A stretch of 64,000 nt of DNA from Amorphus coralli DSM 19760 (GCF_000374525.1 NZ_KB894570.1:434001-498000); one strand, 5' to 3'; positions 1 through 8,957 are shown, counted from the first letter of the stretch. Program-made: numbers and translations. The notes: generated from the sequence alone by a model not told the origin.

Positions 1-859
1 GCGGGCCGGAGCCGTCGGCGATGAACTCGATGGTGCCGGCGCCCTCGTAGCCGATCGCCTTCGCCGCGGTGACGGCGGCCTCGGTCATCGCCGCGCGGAC
101 TTCGTCGGTCATGCCCGGCGCGGGCGCTTCCTCGATGACCTTCTGATGCCGGCGCTGCAGCGAGCAGTCGCGCTCAAACAGGTGCACGACATTGCCGTGC
201 CGGTCGCCGAAGACCTGCACCTCGATGTGGCGCGGCGTCGGCACAAACTTCTCCACCAGCACCCGGTCGTCGCCGAAGGCCGCCTTCGCCTCGCGCTTCG
301 CCGAGCCGAGCGCATCCTTGAAGTCACCCGGCCGCTCGACCTTGCGCATCCCCTTGCCACCGCCGCCGGCGCGCGCCTTGATCAGCACCGGGTAGCCGAT
401 GTCGGTGGCCTTGCCGGCCAGCACGACCAGGTCCTGCGCCTCGCCGTGATAGCCGGGCACCACCGGCACGCCGGCCTTTTCCATCAGCCGCTTGGCGGCG
501 TCCTTGTGCCCCATGGCGCGGATGGCGGACGCCGGCGGACCGACGAAGATCAGCCCGGCCTGCTCCACCGCCTCCACGAATTCAGGGTTCTCCGAGAGAA
601 AGCCGTAGCCCGGATGGATGGCATCGGCGCCGCTCTGGCGGGCGGCACGCAGGATCGCCTCGACGCAAAGATAGCTTTCCGCCGCCGGCGCCGGCCCGAT
701 CCCCACGGCGGCGTCGGCCATGTCCACGTGCAGCGCGTCGCGGTCGGCATCGGAATAGACGGCGACGGTGCGGATCCCCATGCGCCGCGCGGTGCGGATG
801 ATCCGGCAGGCGATCTCGCCGCGATTGGCGATCAGGAGCGTCTTGATGGCCCTGGTCAT
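1..859 (-). CDS. mccA: Acyl-CoA carboxylase biotin carboxylase subunit (MccA-like), 3' end outside window
   Basis: Only the N-terminal 286 or so residues are inside the window; the gene continues beyond base 1. The protein opens with the biotin-carboxylase N-domain signature [12 protein letters not shown], then has [10 protein letters not shown] and the glycine-rich ATP-grasp loop [10 protein letters not shown], followed by HIEVQVFGD and the [20 protein letters not shown] stretch. Such subunits carboxylate biotin with ATP and bicarbonate in the cytoplasm. The ATG at 859 lies one base after the stop of the carboxyltransferase gene, so the two are translationally coupled subunits of one enzyme. 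The partner looks like a methylcrotonyl-CoA carboxylase beta subunit, which suggests leucine degradation. A geranyl-CoA or other acyl-CoA carboxylase is possible, because the C-terminal half and the downstream genes are not visible. Confidence 0.9.
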   Translation of the reverse strand, partial: MTRAIKTLLIANRGEIACRIIRTARRMGIRTVAVYSDADRDALHVDMADAAVGIGPAPAAESYLCVEAILRAARQSGADAIHPGYGFLSENPEFVEAVEQAGLIFVGPPASAIRAMGHKDAAKRLMEKAGVPVVPGYHGEAQDLVVLAGKATDIGYPVLIKARAGGGGKGMRKVERPGDFKDALGSAKREAKAAFGDDRVLVEKFVPTPRHIEVQVFGDRHGNVVHLFERDCSLQRRHQKVIEEAPAPGMTDEVRAAMTEAAVTAAKAIGYEGAGTIEFIADGSGP

Positions 860-860
860 C

Positions 861-2468
861 TCACATCCTGAACAGGCCGAACGAGGTGTCCTCGATCGGC
901 GCGTTGAGCGCGGCGCGCAGGCTCAGCGCCACCACGTCGCGGGTCTTGCGCGGGTCGATGATGCCGTCGTCCCACAGGCGCGCGGAAGCGTAGAAGGGAT
1001 GGCTCTGGCGTTCGAACTGGTCGAGGACCGGCTGCTTGTAGGCGGCCTCGTCCTCCGCGCTCCAGCTGCTGCCCTTGGCCTCGATGGTCGTGCGCCGGAC
1101 GCTGGCCAGCACGCCGGCCGCCTGCGGTCCGCCCATCACGGAGATGCGCGCGTTCGGCCACATCCACAGAAAGCGCGGCCCGTAGGCGCGGCCGCACATG
1201 CCGTAGTTGCCGGCGCCGTAAGAGCCGCCGATGATGACGGTGACCTTCGGCACCGAGGCCGTGGAGACGGCCGTGACCAGCTTGGCGCCGTCCTTGGCGA
1301 TGCCGCCGGCCTCGTATTTCGAGCCGACCATGAAGCCGGTGATGTTCTGCAGGAACAGGAGCGGGATCTTGCGCTGGCAGCACAGCTCGATGAAGTGCGC
1401 CCCCTTGAGCGAGCTCTCGGAAAACAGCACCCCGTTGTTGGCGAGGATCCCCACCGGCATGCCGTCGATATGGGCGAAGCCGGTCACCAGTGTGGTGCCG
1501 TAGCGTGGCTTGAACTCGGCAAAGTCCGAACCGTCGACGATGCGCGCGATGATCTCGCGCACGTCGAAGGGCGTGCGGGTATCGGCCGGCACGACGCCGA
1601 GGATCTCGTCCGGGTCGAGCCGCGGCGGCTCGGGCGCGCGCATCGCCACGTCCGGCGCCGGTACCGGCCCGAGATTGCGAACGATCTCGCGGGCGAGCGC
1701 CAGAGCGTGGTTGTCGTCGTCGGCGAGATAGTCGGCCACGCCGGACAGGCGGGTGTGGGTGTCGCCGCCGCCCAGCGTCTCGGCGTCGACAACCTCGCCG
1801 GTGGCCTCCTTCACCAGCGGCGGACCGGCCAGGAAGATGGTGCCCTGCTCCTTCACGATGATGGTCTGGTCGCTCATCGCCGGCACGTAGGCGCCGCCGG
1901 CCGTGCAGGAGCCCATGACCACGGCAATCTGGGCGATGCCCTTGGCGCTCATCCGCGCCTGGTTGAAGAAGATCCGGCCGAAATGATCGCGGTCGGGAAA
2001 CACCTCGTCCTGGTTCGGCAGGTTGGCGCCACCGGAATCCACCAGGTAGAGGCAGGGCAGCCGGTTTTCCTCGGCGATTTCCTGAGCCCGCAGGTGCTTC
2101 TTCACGGTGAGCGGATAGTAGGTGCCGCCCTTCACCGTGGCGTCGTTGCAGACGATCATGCAGTCGCGGCCCTCGACCCGGCCGACGCCTGCAATGACCC
2201 CTGCCGACGGGATGTCTTCGCCGTAGACGTCCCTCGCCGCGAACAGTCCGATCTCGAGGAACGGCGAACCGGGATCGATCAGCCCCTCGATCCGGTCGCG
2301 TGGCAGCAGCTTGCCGCGGGAAGCGTGGCGTTCGCGCGCGGCCTCGCTGCCACCCCGGGCAATTCGGGCGGCCTCACCGGCCACGGCCTCGAGCTGGGCC
2401 TCCATCGCAGACCGGTTGGCGGCGAAGTCCGGCGAGGCCGGCGAAAGGGCGGACACGAGACGCGTCAT
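861..2468 (-). CDS. mccB: Methylcrotonyl-CoA carboxylase-type carboxyltransferase (beta) subunit
   Basis: A 535-residue carboxyltransferase, the usual length for MccB. It transfers the carboxyl group from carboxybiotin to an acyl-CoA. Visible landmarks are [20 protein letters not shown] near residue 50, [46 protein letters not shown] and [20 protein letters not shown]. The NQDEVFPD segment is typical of methylcrotonyl-CoA rather than propionyl-CoA carboxylases. The ATG at 2468 was chosen because family conservation begins a few residues later; reading through upstream would add a low-complexity Arg/Pro-rich stretch. No strong ribosome binding site is visible. It lies directly before mccA in an apparent operon. 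None of the usual leucine-pathway partners (isovaleryl-CoA dehydrogenase, HMG-CoA lyase) is upstream; an FAD oxidoreductase and transporter genes are. Confidence 0.9.
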   Translation of the reverse strand: MTRLVSALSPASPDFAANRSAMEAQLEAVAGEAARIARGGSEAARERHASRGKLLPRDRIEGLIDPGSPFLEIGLFAARDVYGEDIPSAGVIAGVGRVEGRDCMIVCNDATVKGGTYYPLTVKKHLRAQEIAEENRLPCLYLVDSGGANLPNQDEVFPDRDHFGRIFFNQARMSAKGIAQIAVVMGSCTAGGAYVPAMSDQTIIVKEQGTIFLAGPPLVKEATGEVVDAETLGGGDTHTRLSGVADYLADDDNHALALAREIVRNLGPVPAPDVAMRAPEPPRLDPDEILGVVPADTRTPFDVREIIARIVDGSDFAEFKPRYGTTLVTGFAHIDGMPVGILANNGVLFSESSLKGAHFIELCCQRKIPLLFLQNITGFMVGSKYEAGGIAKDGAKLVTAVSTASVPKVTVIIGGSYGAGNYGMCGRAYGPRFLWMWPNARISVMGGPQAAGVLASVRRTTIEAKGSSWSAEDEAAYKQPVLDQFERQSHPFYASARLWDDGIIDPRKTRDVVALSLRAALNAPIEDTSFGLFRM

Positions 2469-2819
2469 GAACGGCACATCCCGGGCGCAACCGGGCTGCG
2501 GACAAATTTGGGCCTCAACACACTCTCCTCCCGCTCGCCCGGCTGGACGGATCGGCTCCGCCGGATCGTGGCGCAGACGTCCCAGAGGCGGCCGCGACTC
2601 GCCACAGGATACGGACAGCGCGGCCGGCTTGTCCACGCAGGTTGCAGGCGCGCGCCGACCTCGCGTCGAGCAGCGATGCCCGCCGGTCGCGGCAAAAATG
2701 GGGAGACGCGGCAGGCCCGTCACCGGGGCGAGGCGAGCAGGCCGCCGATCGGCATGAGGAGAGAGGCGAAACCGACTGGTCGCGCTTGTCTTTCCGGAGC
2801 GTGCGGAATGGCCCGGAGG
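2469..2819. other. Intergenic region between mccB and the FAD oxidoreductase gene
   Basis: A stretch of 351 bases with no convincing gene on either strand. Short open frames here have arginine- and proline-rich translations without recognisable motifs. I see no intrinsic terminator with a T-run. A promoter for mccBA probably lies here because of the size of the gap, but I cannot pick convincing -35/-10 boxes. Confidence 0.5.
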
Positions 2820-4091
2820 CTAGATGATGGCGCCCTGGGCGGTCAGCGCCTCGCGCACCTGGTCTGCCGCCGGAGCGCGGCCGCTGCGCGCCGAAAGTGC
2901 CGCCGCCGTGCCGGCCGCCTCGCCGGTGGCGAAGGCCGTGCCCATCACCCGGATCGAGCCGTAGGCCAGGCTGTCGGCACCGATGACCCGGCCGCCATAC
3001 CAGACATTGTCGAGACCGCGCGCCCGCACCGCGTCGAGCGGCACGTGGAAATAGCCGCGCGCGCCGATCTTTTCATAGAGCGGCTTGCCCGCTTCCTTGT
3101 GCAGCTCGATGGGCCAGGCCCCCCGGGCGATCCCGTCCTCGCGCAGGCGGCCTTCCACCACGTCCTCGTGGGTGATCTCGTAGCGCGCGGCCGGGTGCCG
3201 GCTTTCGCGAATGCCGATCTGCGGGCCGGTCTGGGCAAGCCAGGCATTCTCGAAGCCCGGCACCTGCTCGCGCAGAATATCCACAAGGGCCAGCGCCATC
3301 TCGCGGGCCCGCTGTTCCGCCCTGGTGAAGGTGCGCGATGACAGGTCCGTCATCTCCCGGTCGATGATCAGCCACCAGAAGTCGCCGGAGCCGGGAACGC
3401 GGGTGTAGATGCCGCCGTCGTTGCGGTGGATCGGGTCGTTGCCTCGCGCATTGTAGGCCGCCACGGCCGCCTTGATGGCCTCGCGATCGATCTTGACCGA
3501 CGGGTTCAGGCCACCCACCCGCATCGGCATGGTGCCCGCCTGCAGGTGCTTTTCCTCGTCGCCCACCCGGAACGGCAGTCCGGCGACGAGCGCCATGTTG
3601 GCGTCACCGCTGGCGTCGACGTAGGCCTCGGCACCCACCTGGCTGCGCCCGTCCATGCCGGCCAGCGTCGCCGCCTCGACCCGGCTGGCGGTCCGCGAGA
3701 CGGCGGCCAGACGGGTGTGCAGCATCACGTCGATGCCATGCTCCGCGCACAGCCGGTCCAGCGCCACCTTCAGGCGTTCGGGATCGAGCAGAACGATCCA
3801 GTTGCCGGTGGTCTCGGAGTGATAGGGTTCAGCCCCGACGCCGAGCTTGCGCAGCGCGCCGAGCACCTGTTCGCCGGCCCCGCCGACCGCCTGGATCGGC
3901 TCGTTGCCCTGCTGGAAGAAACCGCAATAGGCGAGCACCTGAGCATTGGTCGCCGCGCCGCCGAGGAAGCCGTACTTCTCCACAAGACACACCTTGGCCC
4001 CGGCCTTGGCGGCCCCGAGCGCGGCGCCGATGCCCCCTGCACCGCCACCGGCGACCAGCACGTCATAATCGGCATCGGCCTGTCTGCTCAT
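2820..4091 (-). CDS. FAD-dependent oxidoreductase, PF12831-like
   Basis: A 423-residue cytoplasmic flavoprotein. The N-terminus has a dinucleotide-binding fold (DVLVAGGGAGGIGAALGAAK, about residues 9-28) followed by the acidic strand end CLVEKYGFLGG. AYVDASGDANMALVAG in the middle and YGGRVIGADSLAYGSIRVMG near the C-terminus, with a final GEAAGTAAAL, are typical of the FAD_oxidored family (PF12831). The substrate cannot be read from the sequence. It follows the ABC transporter permease gene by 137 bases on the same strand and precedes the carboxylase genes, so it may oxidise the imported compound or a derivative. The ATG at 4091 is the only start that keeps the nucleotide-binding strand near the N-terminus. 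Confidence 0.8.
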   Translation of the reverse strand: MSRQADADYDVLVAGGGAGGIGAALGAAKAGAKVCLVEKYGFLGGAATNAQVLAYCGFFQQGNEPIQAVGGAGEQVLGALRKLGVGAEPYHSETTGNWIVLLDPERLKVALDRLCAEHGIDVMLHTRLAAVSRTASRVEAATLAGMDGRSQVGAEAYVDASGDANMALVAGLPFRVGDEEKHLQAGTMPMRVGGLNPSVKIDREAIKAAVAAYNARGNDPIHRNDGGIYTRVPGSGDFWWLIIDREMTDLSSRTFTRAEQRAREMALALVDILREQVPGFENAWLAQTGPQIGIRESRHPAARYEITHEDVVEGRLREDGIARGAWPIELHKEAGKPLYEKIGARGYFHVPLDAVRARGLDNVWYGGRVIGADSLAYGSIRVMGTAFATGEAAGTAAALSARSGRAPAADQVREALTAQGAII

Positions 4092-4228
4092 CGGATCCTC
4101 GACTGTTTCGACATTTCAGGGGCGCAGGACGAACGAATGGGCGCGCATGCCACTCAGGCGTGCCCGGTCCGCGCCGTTGCGGGTGCGTTGCGGCAAGGGG
4201 GAGCCGGCGCCCGCCTCCCCCGGATCGA

Positions 4229-5095
4229 CTAGTTCCGCCAGCGCAGGAAGTGGCGCTCGGCGAGCGAGATCAGCCAGCTCACGATCAGCCCCAGCATCGA
4301 CAGGACGATCACGCCGGCGATGAGCTGGTCGGTGGCCATCAGGTTGCCGGCGAGCAGCACGTAAGCGCCAATGCCGTATTCGGCACCGATCATCTCCGCC
4401 GCGACCAGCAGGATGATGGAGATGGACGCGGCGATCCGCATGCCGTTCAGGATGGCCGGGAGCGCGCTCGGCAGCACGATCTTCCGGATGATCGCGGCGC
4501 GGCTCATGTTGAAACTCTGGCCCATGCGGATCAGCGACCGGTCCACGGCGTCGATGCCGCCATAGGTGGCGATGACCATCGGGAAGAAGGAGCCGAACAG
4601 GATCGTGGCGACCTTGGAGCCCTCGCCGATGCCGAACCAGATGATGAACAGCGGCAGGAGGGCGATCTTCGGGATCGGGAAGATGGCGGCCACCAGCGGC
4701 CGGAAGGCCGAGCGCGCCAGCGAGTAAAGCCCGATCAGCACGCCGACGACGGTGCCGAGGATCGTGCCGCAGACAAAGCCGATGACCAGCCGCTGCAGAG
4801 ATGCGGCGAGATGGTTGTAGAGCATCCCGCTCTCGACGAGGTTGCGGAAGGCGGTGAGCACCTCGCTCGGCGCCGGCAGCACCAGCGGCGAGATCAGGCC
4901 GAAGCGCGAGCCCGCCTCCCACACCGCCAGCAGCAGCAGGAAGACCAGCGGCGGCACGTACCACAGCGCCTTGGGCGAGAAACCCGCACCGCGGAACGGA
5001 ACCCGCCGGGTCTCGACGTCCTTCGCCACCGGGCGCAGCGGGATCGGCTCGGCCACGCCGGTCGGCGTCTGCACGGTTCGGTCGGGACTATGCAT
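4229..5095 (-). CDS. ABC transporter permease, NitT/TauT (SsuC/TauC) family
   Basis: A 288-residue inner-membrane permease of the BPD_transp_1 family, with roughly six hydrophobic helices starting near residue 43 (ALWYVPPLVFLLLLAVW). The segment IIRKIVLPSALPAILNGMRI is the cytoplasmic EAA loop that docks the ATPase. FPIPKIALLPLFIIWFGIGE is characteristic of the SsuC/TauC/NrtB group. The start codon overlaps the 3' end of the ATPase gene by eight bases, showing coupling. Known members import sulfonates, nitrate, taurine, aromatic acids or pyrimidine precursors; the substrate here is not determined. Because the downstream gene is an FAD oxidoreductase and sulfur genes are lacking nearby, an organic acid seems more likely than a sulfonate, but this is inference. 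Confidence 0.88.
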   Translation of the reverse strand: MHSPDRTVQTPTGVAEPIPLRPVAKDVETRRVPFRGAGFSPKALWYVPPLVFLLLLAVWEAGSRFGLISPLVLPAPSEVLTAFRNLVESGMLYNHLAASLQRLVIGFVCGTILGTVVGVLIGLYSLARSAFRPLVAAIFPIPKIALLPLFIIWFGIGEGSKVATILFGSFFPMVIATYGGIDAVDRSLIRMGQSFNMSRAAIIRKIVLPSALPAILNGMRIAASISIILLVAAEMIGAEYGIGAYVLLAGNLMATDQLIAGVIVLSMLGLIVSWLISLAERHFLRWRN

Positions 5096-5855
5096 CGTTC
5101 AACTGCCTGTCTGCGGTCAGCGCCTCTTCCCGCATCATTTCCCACAGCTGGGTCTGGATGCGGCCGAGATGGGCGCTGTCGGCGGACCGCTCGGACAGCG
5201 GCGTGTCGATGTCGACGATCTCGCGGATCTCGCCCGGGCGGCGCGACAGGACCACGACACGGTGACCGAGGCGGACCGCTTCGTTGAGATTGTGGGTGAT
5301 GTAGCAGGCGGTGAAACGCTCGCGTTCCCACAGCGACACGAGGTCGTCCATCAGGAGTTCGCGGGTCTGGCTGTCGAGGGCGGACAGAGGCTCGTCCATC
5401 AGGAGAACCGCCGGGTCGACGGCGAGCGCGCGGGCGATGGCCACGCGCTGCTTCATGCCGCCGGAAAGCTGGCGCGGATAGACGCCGGCGAAATCGGAAA
5501 GCCGCGTGCGGGCCAGCACGTCGGAAATGCGGCCCTGGATCTCCGACTTGCCGAGCTGATGGCCTTCCAGCACCAGGGAGATGTTGCCAGAGACCGTGCG
5601 CCACGGCAGCAGCGCGAAATCCTGGAAGATGTAGGTCAGCGGATTGAGCGATCCCTTCGGCGGCGCGCCGACTTCCAGGATCTCGCCCTGGGTTGGCTGC
5701 TCCAGGCCGCCGAGCAGGCGTAGCAGCGTGGACTTGCCGCATCCGGACGGGCCGACGATGCAGACGATCTGGCCGCTGGGAATGGTGAGGGTCACGTCGC
5801 GCAGGACATCGAGGTCGTCGTAGCGGTGCGTGAGATTGCGGATCTCGAGGTCCAT
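5088..5855 (-). CDS. ABC transporter ATP-binding protein, NitT/TauT (SsuB/TauB) family
   Basis: A 255-residue ABC ATPase that powers the adjacent permease. Walker A is GPSGCGKST (about residues 36-44), the Q-loop region is YIFQDFALLPWRTV, the signature is LSGGMKQRVAIARAL, Walker B is VLLMDEPLSALD, and the switch histidine is in CYITHNLNEA. The YIFQDFALLPWRT form and the LGHRVVVLSRRPG segment are standard in SsuB/TauB-like proteins. It sits between the substrate-binding protein gene (99 bases upstream) and the permease gene (overlapping), so the three form an ordinary importer operon. Confidence 0.9.
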   Translation of the reverse strand: MDLEIRNLTHRYDDLDVLRDVTLTIPSGQIVCIVGPSGCGKSTLLRLLGGLEQPTQGEILEVGAPPKGSLNPLTYIFQDFALLPWRTVSGNISLVLEGHQLGKSEIQGRISDVLARTRLSDFAGVYPRQLSGGMKQRVAIARALAVDPAVLLMDEPLSALDSQTRELLMDDLVSLWERERFTACYITHNLNEAVRLGHRVVVLSRRPGEIREIVDIDTPLSERSADSAHLGRIQTQLWEMMREEALTADRQLNDA

Positions 5856-5953
5856 GGGACAGCGCTTTCGGTTCGATCGGAACAGGTGCGATCGGATGCG
5901 AAACCCCCGCGACCCGGCGGCTGGCCGGGGCGCGGGGGCATCGCGTCAGCCGG

Positions 5954-6985
5954 TCAGTAGGTCTCGACGAAGGACGTGTCGACGAGCTCGTCCATGGTCA
6001 GGTCCTTGGTCACGAGGCCCTGCTCCTGGAACCAGGTCATCTGCTTCTCGATGTCGGTCACGTCCATCGCGCCGCCCTCGTTCAGGTTCATCGAACCGGC
6101 GAGGATCGGCGGCGCGGCCTTCTCGAAGGGACGGTCCTGGTAGACGTAGTTGTGGATGATCTTGATCATCTCTTCCTGCTCGCCCGCGTCCGGGTTCTCG
6201 GCGAGCATGACGCGGTTGAAGTCGGCAATGCCGCGGGCATAGGCGCGCACGAAGCGCTCCACCATGTCCCGGTTCTCCTCGATGTTCTTCACCGAGGTGA
6301 ACAAGCCGGAGATCTGGTACTCGGCATAGTCGTAGAGCCAGCCGAGCATCTTGGCGTCGCCGGACTCAACCAGCGCCTTGGCGATGTGCGGCACCATGAT
6401 CATGGCGTCGACCTGGCCGCTCTTCAGCGCCGCGATCATGGCGCCGACCTTCTGCAGCGGCACCAGCTTCACGTCATCGATCGTCCAGTCCTGGTGATCG
6501 GCGATGCGGGCGGTCATGTAGTGGAAGGTCGAGCCGACCTGGGTCATCGCGATGGAGTGACCCTCGAGCTGGTCGACGGAGGTCAGGCCGTCGTCATAGG
6601 CCTTGTTGGACGCCAGGATCATCATCCCGTCGACGCCGGCCTTCTCGTGAAGCACGCCGGCGACGAGGCGCACGGCGCCCTTGTCGGCAAGGCTCATGAA
6701 GCCGCCGGTCACGCCGGCGATACCGAAATCGACGTCGCCGGCGGCAGTCGCCACGGCGATCGGCTGGGCCGCCTGGAAGAACTTGAACTCAACGTCCAGG
6801 CCCTCTTCCTTGAAGTAGCCCTTCTCGTAGGCAATGAAGCCGGCAGAGTGCGAGGTGAAGCGCAGCGCGCCCACGACGACCTTGTCATCGGCTTTCGCCT
6901 GCTCGGCGGCGGCGAACGGCATGGCCATCAGCGCAGCCATCAGCGTGGCCCCCAGCCACGGCCGGAGTGTCTTGGTAAAGCTCAC
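5954..6985 (-). CDS. ABC transporter substrate-binding protein, NMT1/THI5-like
   Basis: A 343-residue periplasmic protein. The GTG at 6985 is chosen because it is preceded by a strong ribosome binding site (AGGGAGGA) and opens a signal peptide: VSFTKTLRP, a hydrophobic stretch GATLMAALMAMPFA and a likely cleavage after the AAAEQAKA region. The mature part begins VVVGALRFTSHSAGFIAYE, typical of the SsuA/NMT1 family, with later motifs AAGDVDFGIAGVTGG and LKSGQVDAMIM. It binds the substrate for the downstream ATPase and permease. A palindrome matching LysR-type operators lies 106-120 bases upstream of the start, which suggests control by the regulator encoded at 8052. The ligand is unknown. Confidence 0.88.
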   Translation of the reverse strand: MSFTKTLRPWLGATLMAALMAMPFAAAEQAKADDKVVVGALRFTSHSAGFIAYEKGYFKEEGLDVEFKFFQAAQPIAVATAAGDVDFGIAGVTGGFMSLADKGAVRLVAGVLHEKAGVDGMMILASNKAYDDGLTSVDQLEGHSIAMTQVGSTFHYMTARIADHQDWTIDDVKLVPLQKVGAMIAALKSGQVDAMIMVPHIAKALVESGDAKMLGWLYDYAEYQISGLFTSVKNIEENRDMVERFVRAYARGIADFNRVMLAENPDAGEQEEMIKIIHNYVYQDRPFEKAAPPILAGSMNLNEGGAMDVTDIEKQMTWFQEQGLVTKDLTMDELVDTSFVETY

Positions 6986-7090
6986 GGGTATCCTCCCTAA
7001 GGGTACGGTTCTTGAGGCCGGGAATCCGACGATGATGGCACATGTCCGCCATTTCCCCGGACTGGGAAACAGAAGACTCCCGCGCTGGGG

Positions 7091-7105
7091 ATAGCCTGAG
7101 GCTAT
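7091..7105. promoter_or_regulatory. ATAG-N7-CTAT palindrome, candidate LysR operator before the ABC transporter genes
   Basis: ATAGCC-TGA-GGCTAT is a perfect palindrome with the T-N11-A spacing of LysR-type operators (T at 7092, A at 7104). It lies ten bases after the shikimate-dehydrogenase-like gene and 106 bases upstream of the substrate-binding protein start. A sister copy is at 8954-8968. It could also act as a weak hairpin between the two genes, but there is no T-run. Confidence 0.5.
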
Positions 7106-7115
7106 TGTTCGATTT

Positions 7116-7934
7116 CTATCGCCGTAGGTCCAGCTCGAAGCCGAACCGCTCCGCGATCGGGGCGAACTGGCCTTCCGCCATGGCCGCGCCGGACTGTGTG
7201 ACACAGCCCATTTCCCGGCCGGTGCGCAGCCATGGGGTGGGCTTGGACGTGGACAGAACGTCGGCGACGAGCGCATCCGGCCTGACCGTGTCCAGCGGGT
7301 GGACCATGCTCTCCCCGTCCAGGCCGACGGCGGTGGCGTTGATGACGGCATCGAACCGGGCAAGGCTGGCCGGCACGCCAATCTCCAGGGCAACGCAGTG
7401 GTGCACCGCGAGGGTCGCCTTCAGCCGCTCGGCCCGCGCCGCATCGGCGTCCACCAGACGGATGCAGTGCGCTCCGGATTCGGCCAGGGCCAGCGCAATG
7501 GCCGATCCCGCCCCGCCGCAGCCAAACAGCGCAACCCTCAGGCCGGCCGGATCGAACCCGCTGCAGCGCATGCCGGCGACGAAACCGGAGCCGTCGACAT
7601 TGTCTCCCACGAGTCGGCCGTCGCTGTCGCGAATCACGACATTGACCGCGCCGACCAGCCGGGCCCGGTTGCTGACCACGTCCAGATGATCCGCGGTGGC
7701 CGCCTTGTGGGGTGCCGTGACCACGCAGCCGCGGCAATTGCTCCAGCCCCGCATGGCGGCGAAGAACGCGCCCAGCGCGCCGGGTTCCACGTCGAACGGA
7801 ACCATGAGGGCGTCGATGCCCTCTTCGGCGAAGCGGCGATTGAAGGTCGCGGGCAGATGGGCATGGGCGATCGGCGAGCCGATCATCGCGGCAAGCGCCG
7901 CACCCGCGGAAGGGATGAAGGGGGAACGCGTCAA
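7116..7934 (-). CDS. Shikimate dehydrogenase-like protein with altered substrate pocket
   Basis: A 272-residue protein of the shikimate/quinate dehydrogenase family. The N-terminal substrate domain has GSPIAHAHLPATFN (residues 19-32), VVTAPHKAA with the catalytic-type lysine near residue 77, and DNVDGSGF with the partner aspartate near 114. The nucleotide-binding loop is FGCGGAGSAIALAL. In canonical AroE the first motif contains two serines (HSxSP) that hold the shikimate carboxylate; here they are alanine and leucine. This is therefore probably not the housekeeping AroE but a paralogue for a related substrate, or a regulatory or inactive relative. The TTG at 7934 gives the full N-terminus; an ATG at 7886 would leave only three residues before the motif. 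It is divergent from the LysR gene and probably controlled by it. Confidence 0.75.
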   Translation of the reverse strand: MTRSPFIPSAGAALAAMIGSPIAHAHLPATFNRRFAEEGIDALMVPFDVEPGALGAFFAAMRGWSNCRGCVVTAPHKAATADHLDVVSNRARLVGAVNVVIRDSDGRLVGDNVDGSGFVAGMRCSGFDPAGLRVALFGCGGAGSAIALALAESGAHCIRLVDADAARAERLKATLAVHHCVALEIGVPASLARFDAVINATAVGLDGESMVHPLDTVRPDALVADVLSTSKPTPWLRTGREMGCVTQSGAAMAEGQFAPIAERFGFELDLRR

Positions 7935-8009
7935 ATCGGGTCACCCGGATGCTGTTTCCACCTTCAAAGCACAGCGACACCCGTGGTGGCTTGGCGCGAT
8001 TGTGTGAAC

Positions 8010-8032
8010 GGCTATAGCTTCTTGGAATAGCC
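8010..8032. promoter_or_regulatory. LysR-type box overlapping divergent promoters
   Basis: GGCTAT (8010-8015) and ATAGCC (8027-8032) form a perfect six-base inverted repeat around 11 bases, giving a T-N11-A box (T8015, A8027). The embedded ATAGCTTCTTGGAAT resembles the palindromes at 7091 and 8954. The CTATAG at 8012-8017 could serve as -10 element on the minus strand, with TTGGCA at 8036-8041 as -35 (spacer 18). The overlapping TATAGC could serve on the plus strand with TTGGCG at 7991-7996 (spacer 16). A regulator bound here would cover both promoters. Confidence 0.5.
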
Positions 8033-8046
8033 CCCTGCCAAGAAGC
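8017..8046 (+). repeat. Nine-base inverted repeat in the LysR leader
   Basis: GCTTCTTGG (8017-8025) and CCAAGAAGC (8038-8046) are perfectly complementary with a 12-base loop. The repeat ends five bases before the LysR ATG at 8052 and overlaps the LysR box. It may be a second protein site or an mRNA hairpin affecting initiation. Confidence 0.55.
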
Positions 8047-8051
8047 CCCCG

Positions 8052-8957
8052 ATGCTGTCCTTTCGCCAACTTGAAATTTTTCGATCGGTGATGGTCTGCG
8101 GATCCATCAGCGCGGCCGCCCAGCAGCTCAACATCGCCCAGCCCACGGTGACCAACACGATCAAGCGGCTGGAGGACATGCTGAAGGTCGACCTCTTCGA
8201 CCGCAGCGGCGGCCGCCTCGCGCCCACCCGCACCGCGCGACAGATCTTCGAGGTGGTGCAGCCGTCCATCATCTCCATGGAGCAGCTCTCACTGACGGTC
8301 CAGGAGATCGCCAGCGGCCGTCACGTCATGGTCCGGCTGGGCGTGTCGCCAAGCGTCTCCCAGGCCCTGGCGCCGCGCGCGCTTCGGCACCTGGCCGATC
8401 ACAATCCCGGCATGAAACTGAGGATGGACACCCTCTCCCTCAAGCAGATCAAGGACTATCTCTGGCTTTCCGAGGGCGATTGCGCCGTCACCATCTTTCC
8501 GCTCGACGACAGTTTCATCCTGTCGCGCAAGCTCGCCGAGATCTCGCTGGTCTGCCTCATTCCGCTGGGTCACCCGCTTGCGAACCGCGACAGCGTGTCG
8601 GTGTCCGACATCGCCGACGAGGAGCTGGTCTTCTTCCACCCCAACACCCCGCACGGCCAGATGGTGAAGGACATGTTCGCCTCCCTGAAGGTGACGCCGC
8701 GCATCGCCGTGGAGACGCGCTTCGCAGAGAGCGCGGTCAACCTGCTGCGCGTGGGCTTCGGGATCGCCATCGTCGACGAGCTCACCGGCAAGGGCGTGCG
8801 CGGCACCGACGTGAAGATCGTGCCGCTGGCCGGGGCGCCGAAGCTGCCGGTGCTGTTTCATCACCATCGCAACCACGGGTCACCGCAGCTGATTGCCTTG
8901 GTGCGCGGCTGCGTGGAGCGCGCGGCGCGGGAACTGGGCCTGCAGCCCGGCGGATAG
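8052..8957 (+). CDS. LysR-family transcriptional regulator
   Basis: A 301-residue LysR regulator. Residues 1-60 are the winged helix-turn-helix (LSFRQLEIFRSVMVCGSISAA, then AQPTVTNTIKRLED, DLFDRSGGRLAPT), followed by a linker helix. The two-lobed effector domain starts near residue 93 (VMVRLGVSPSVSQALAPRAL). It is divergent from the shikimate-dehydrogenase-like gene; the 117-base interval carries a GGCTAT-N11-ATAGCC box. Related palindromes precede the ABC transporter genes and the isochorismate synthase gene, so its regulon may include all of these. The effector is unknown; an aromatic or cyclic acid is a guess from the neighbours. Confidence 0.92.
   Translation: MLSFRQLEIFRSVMVCGSISAAAQQLNIAQPTVTNTIKRLEDMLKVDLFDRSGGRLAPTRTARQIFEVVQPSIISMEQLSLTVQEIASGRHVMVRLGVSPSVSQALAPRALRHLADHNPGMKLRMDTLSLKQIKDYLWLSEGDCAVTIFPLDDSFILSRKLAEISLVCLIPLGHPLANRDSVSVSDIADEELVFFHPNTPHGQMVKDMFASLKVTPRIAVETRFAESAVNLLRVGFGIAIVDELTGKGVRGTDVKIVPLAGAPKLPVLFHHHRNHGSPQLIALVRGCVERAARELGLQPGG

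Noticed and set aside
768-3341. Very long open frame on the plus strand over mccB and the FAD oxidoreductase gene
   Set aside because: Its translation is Arg/Gly/His-rich without any domain and lies antisense to two well-supported genes; such frames are common in GC-rich DNA.
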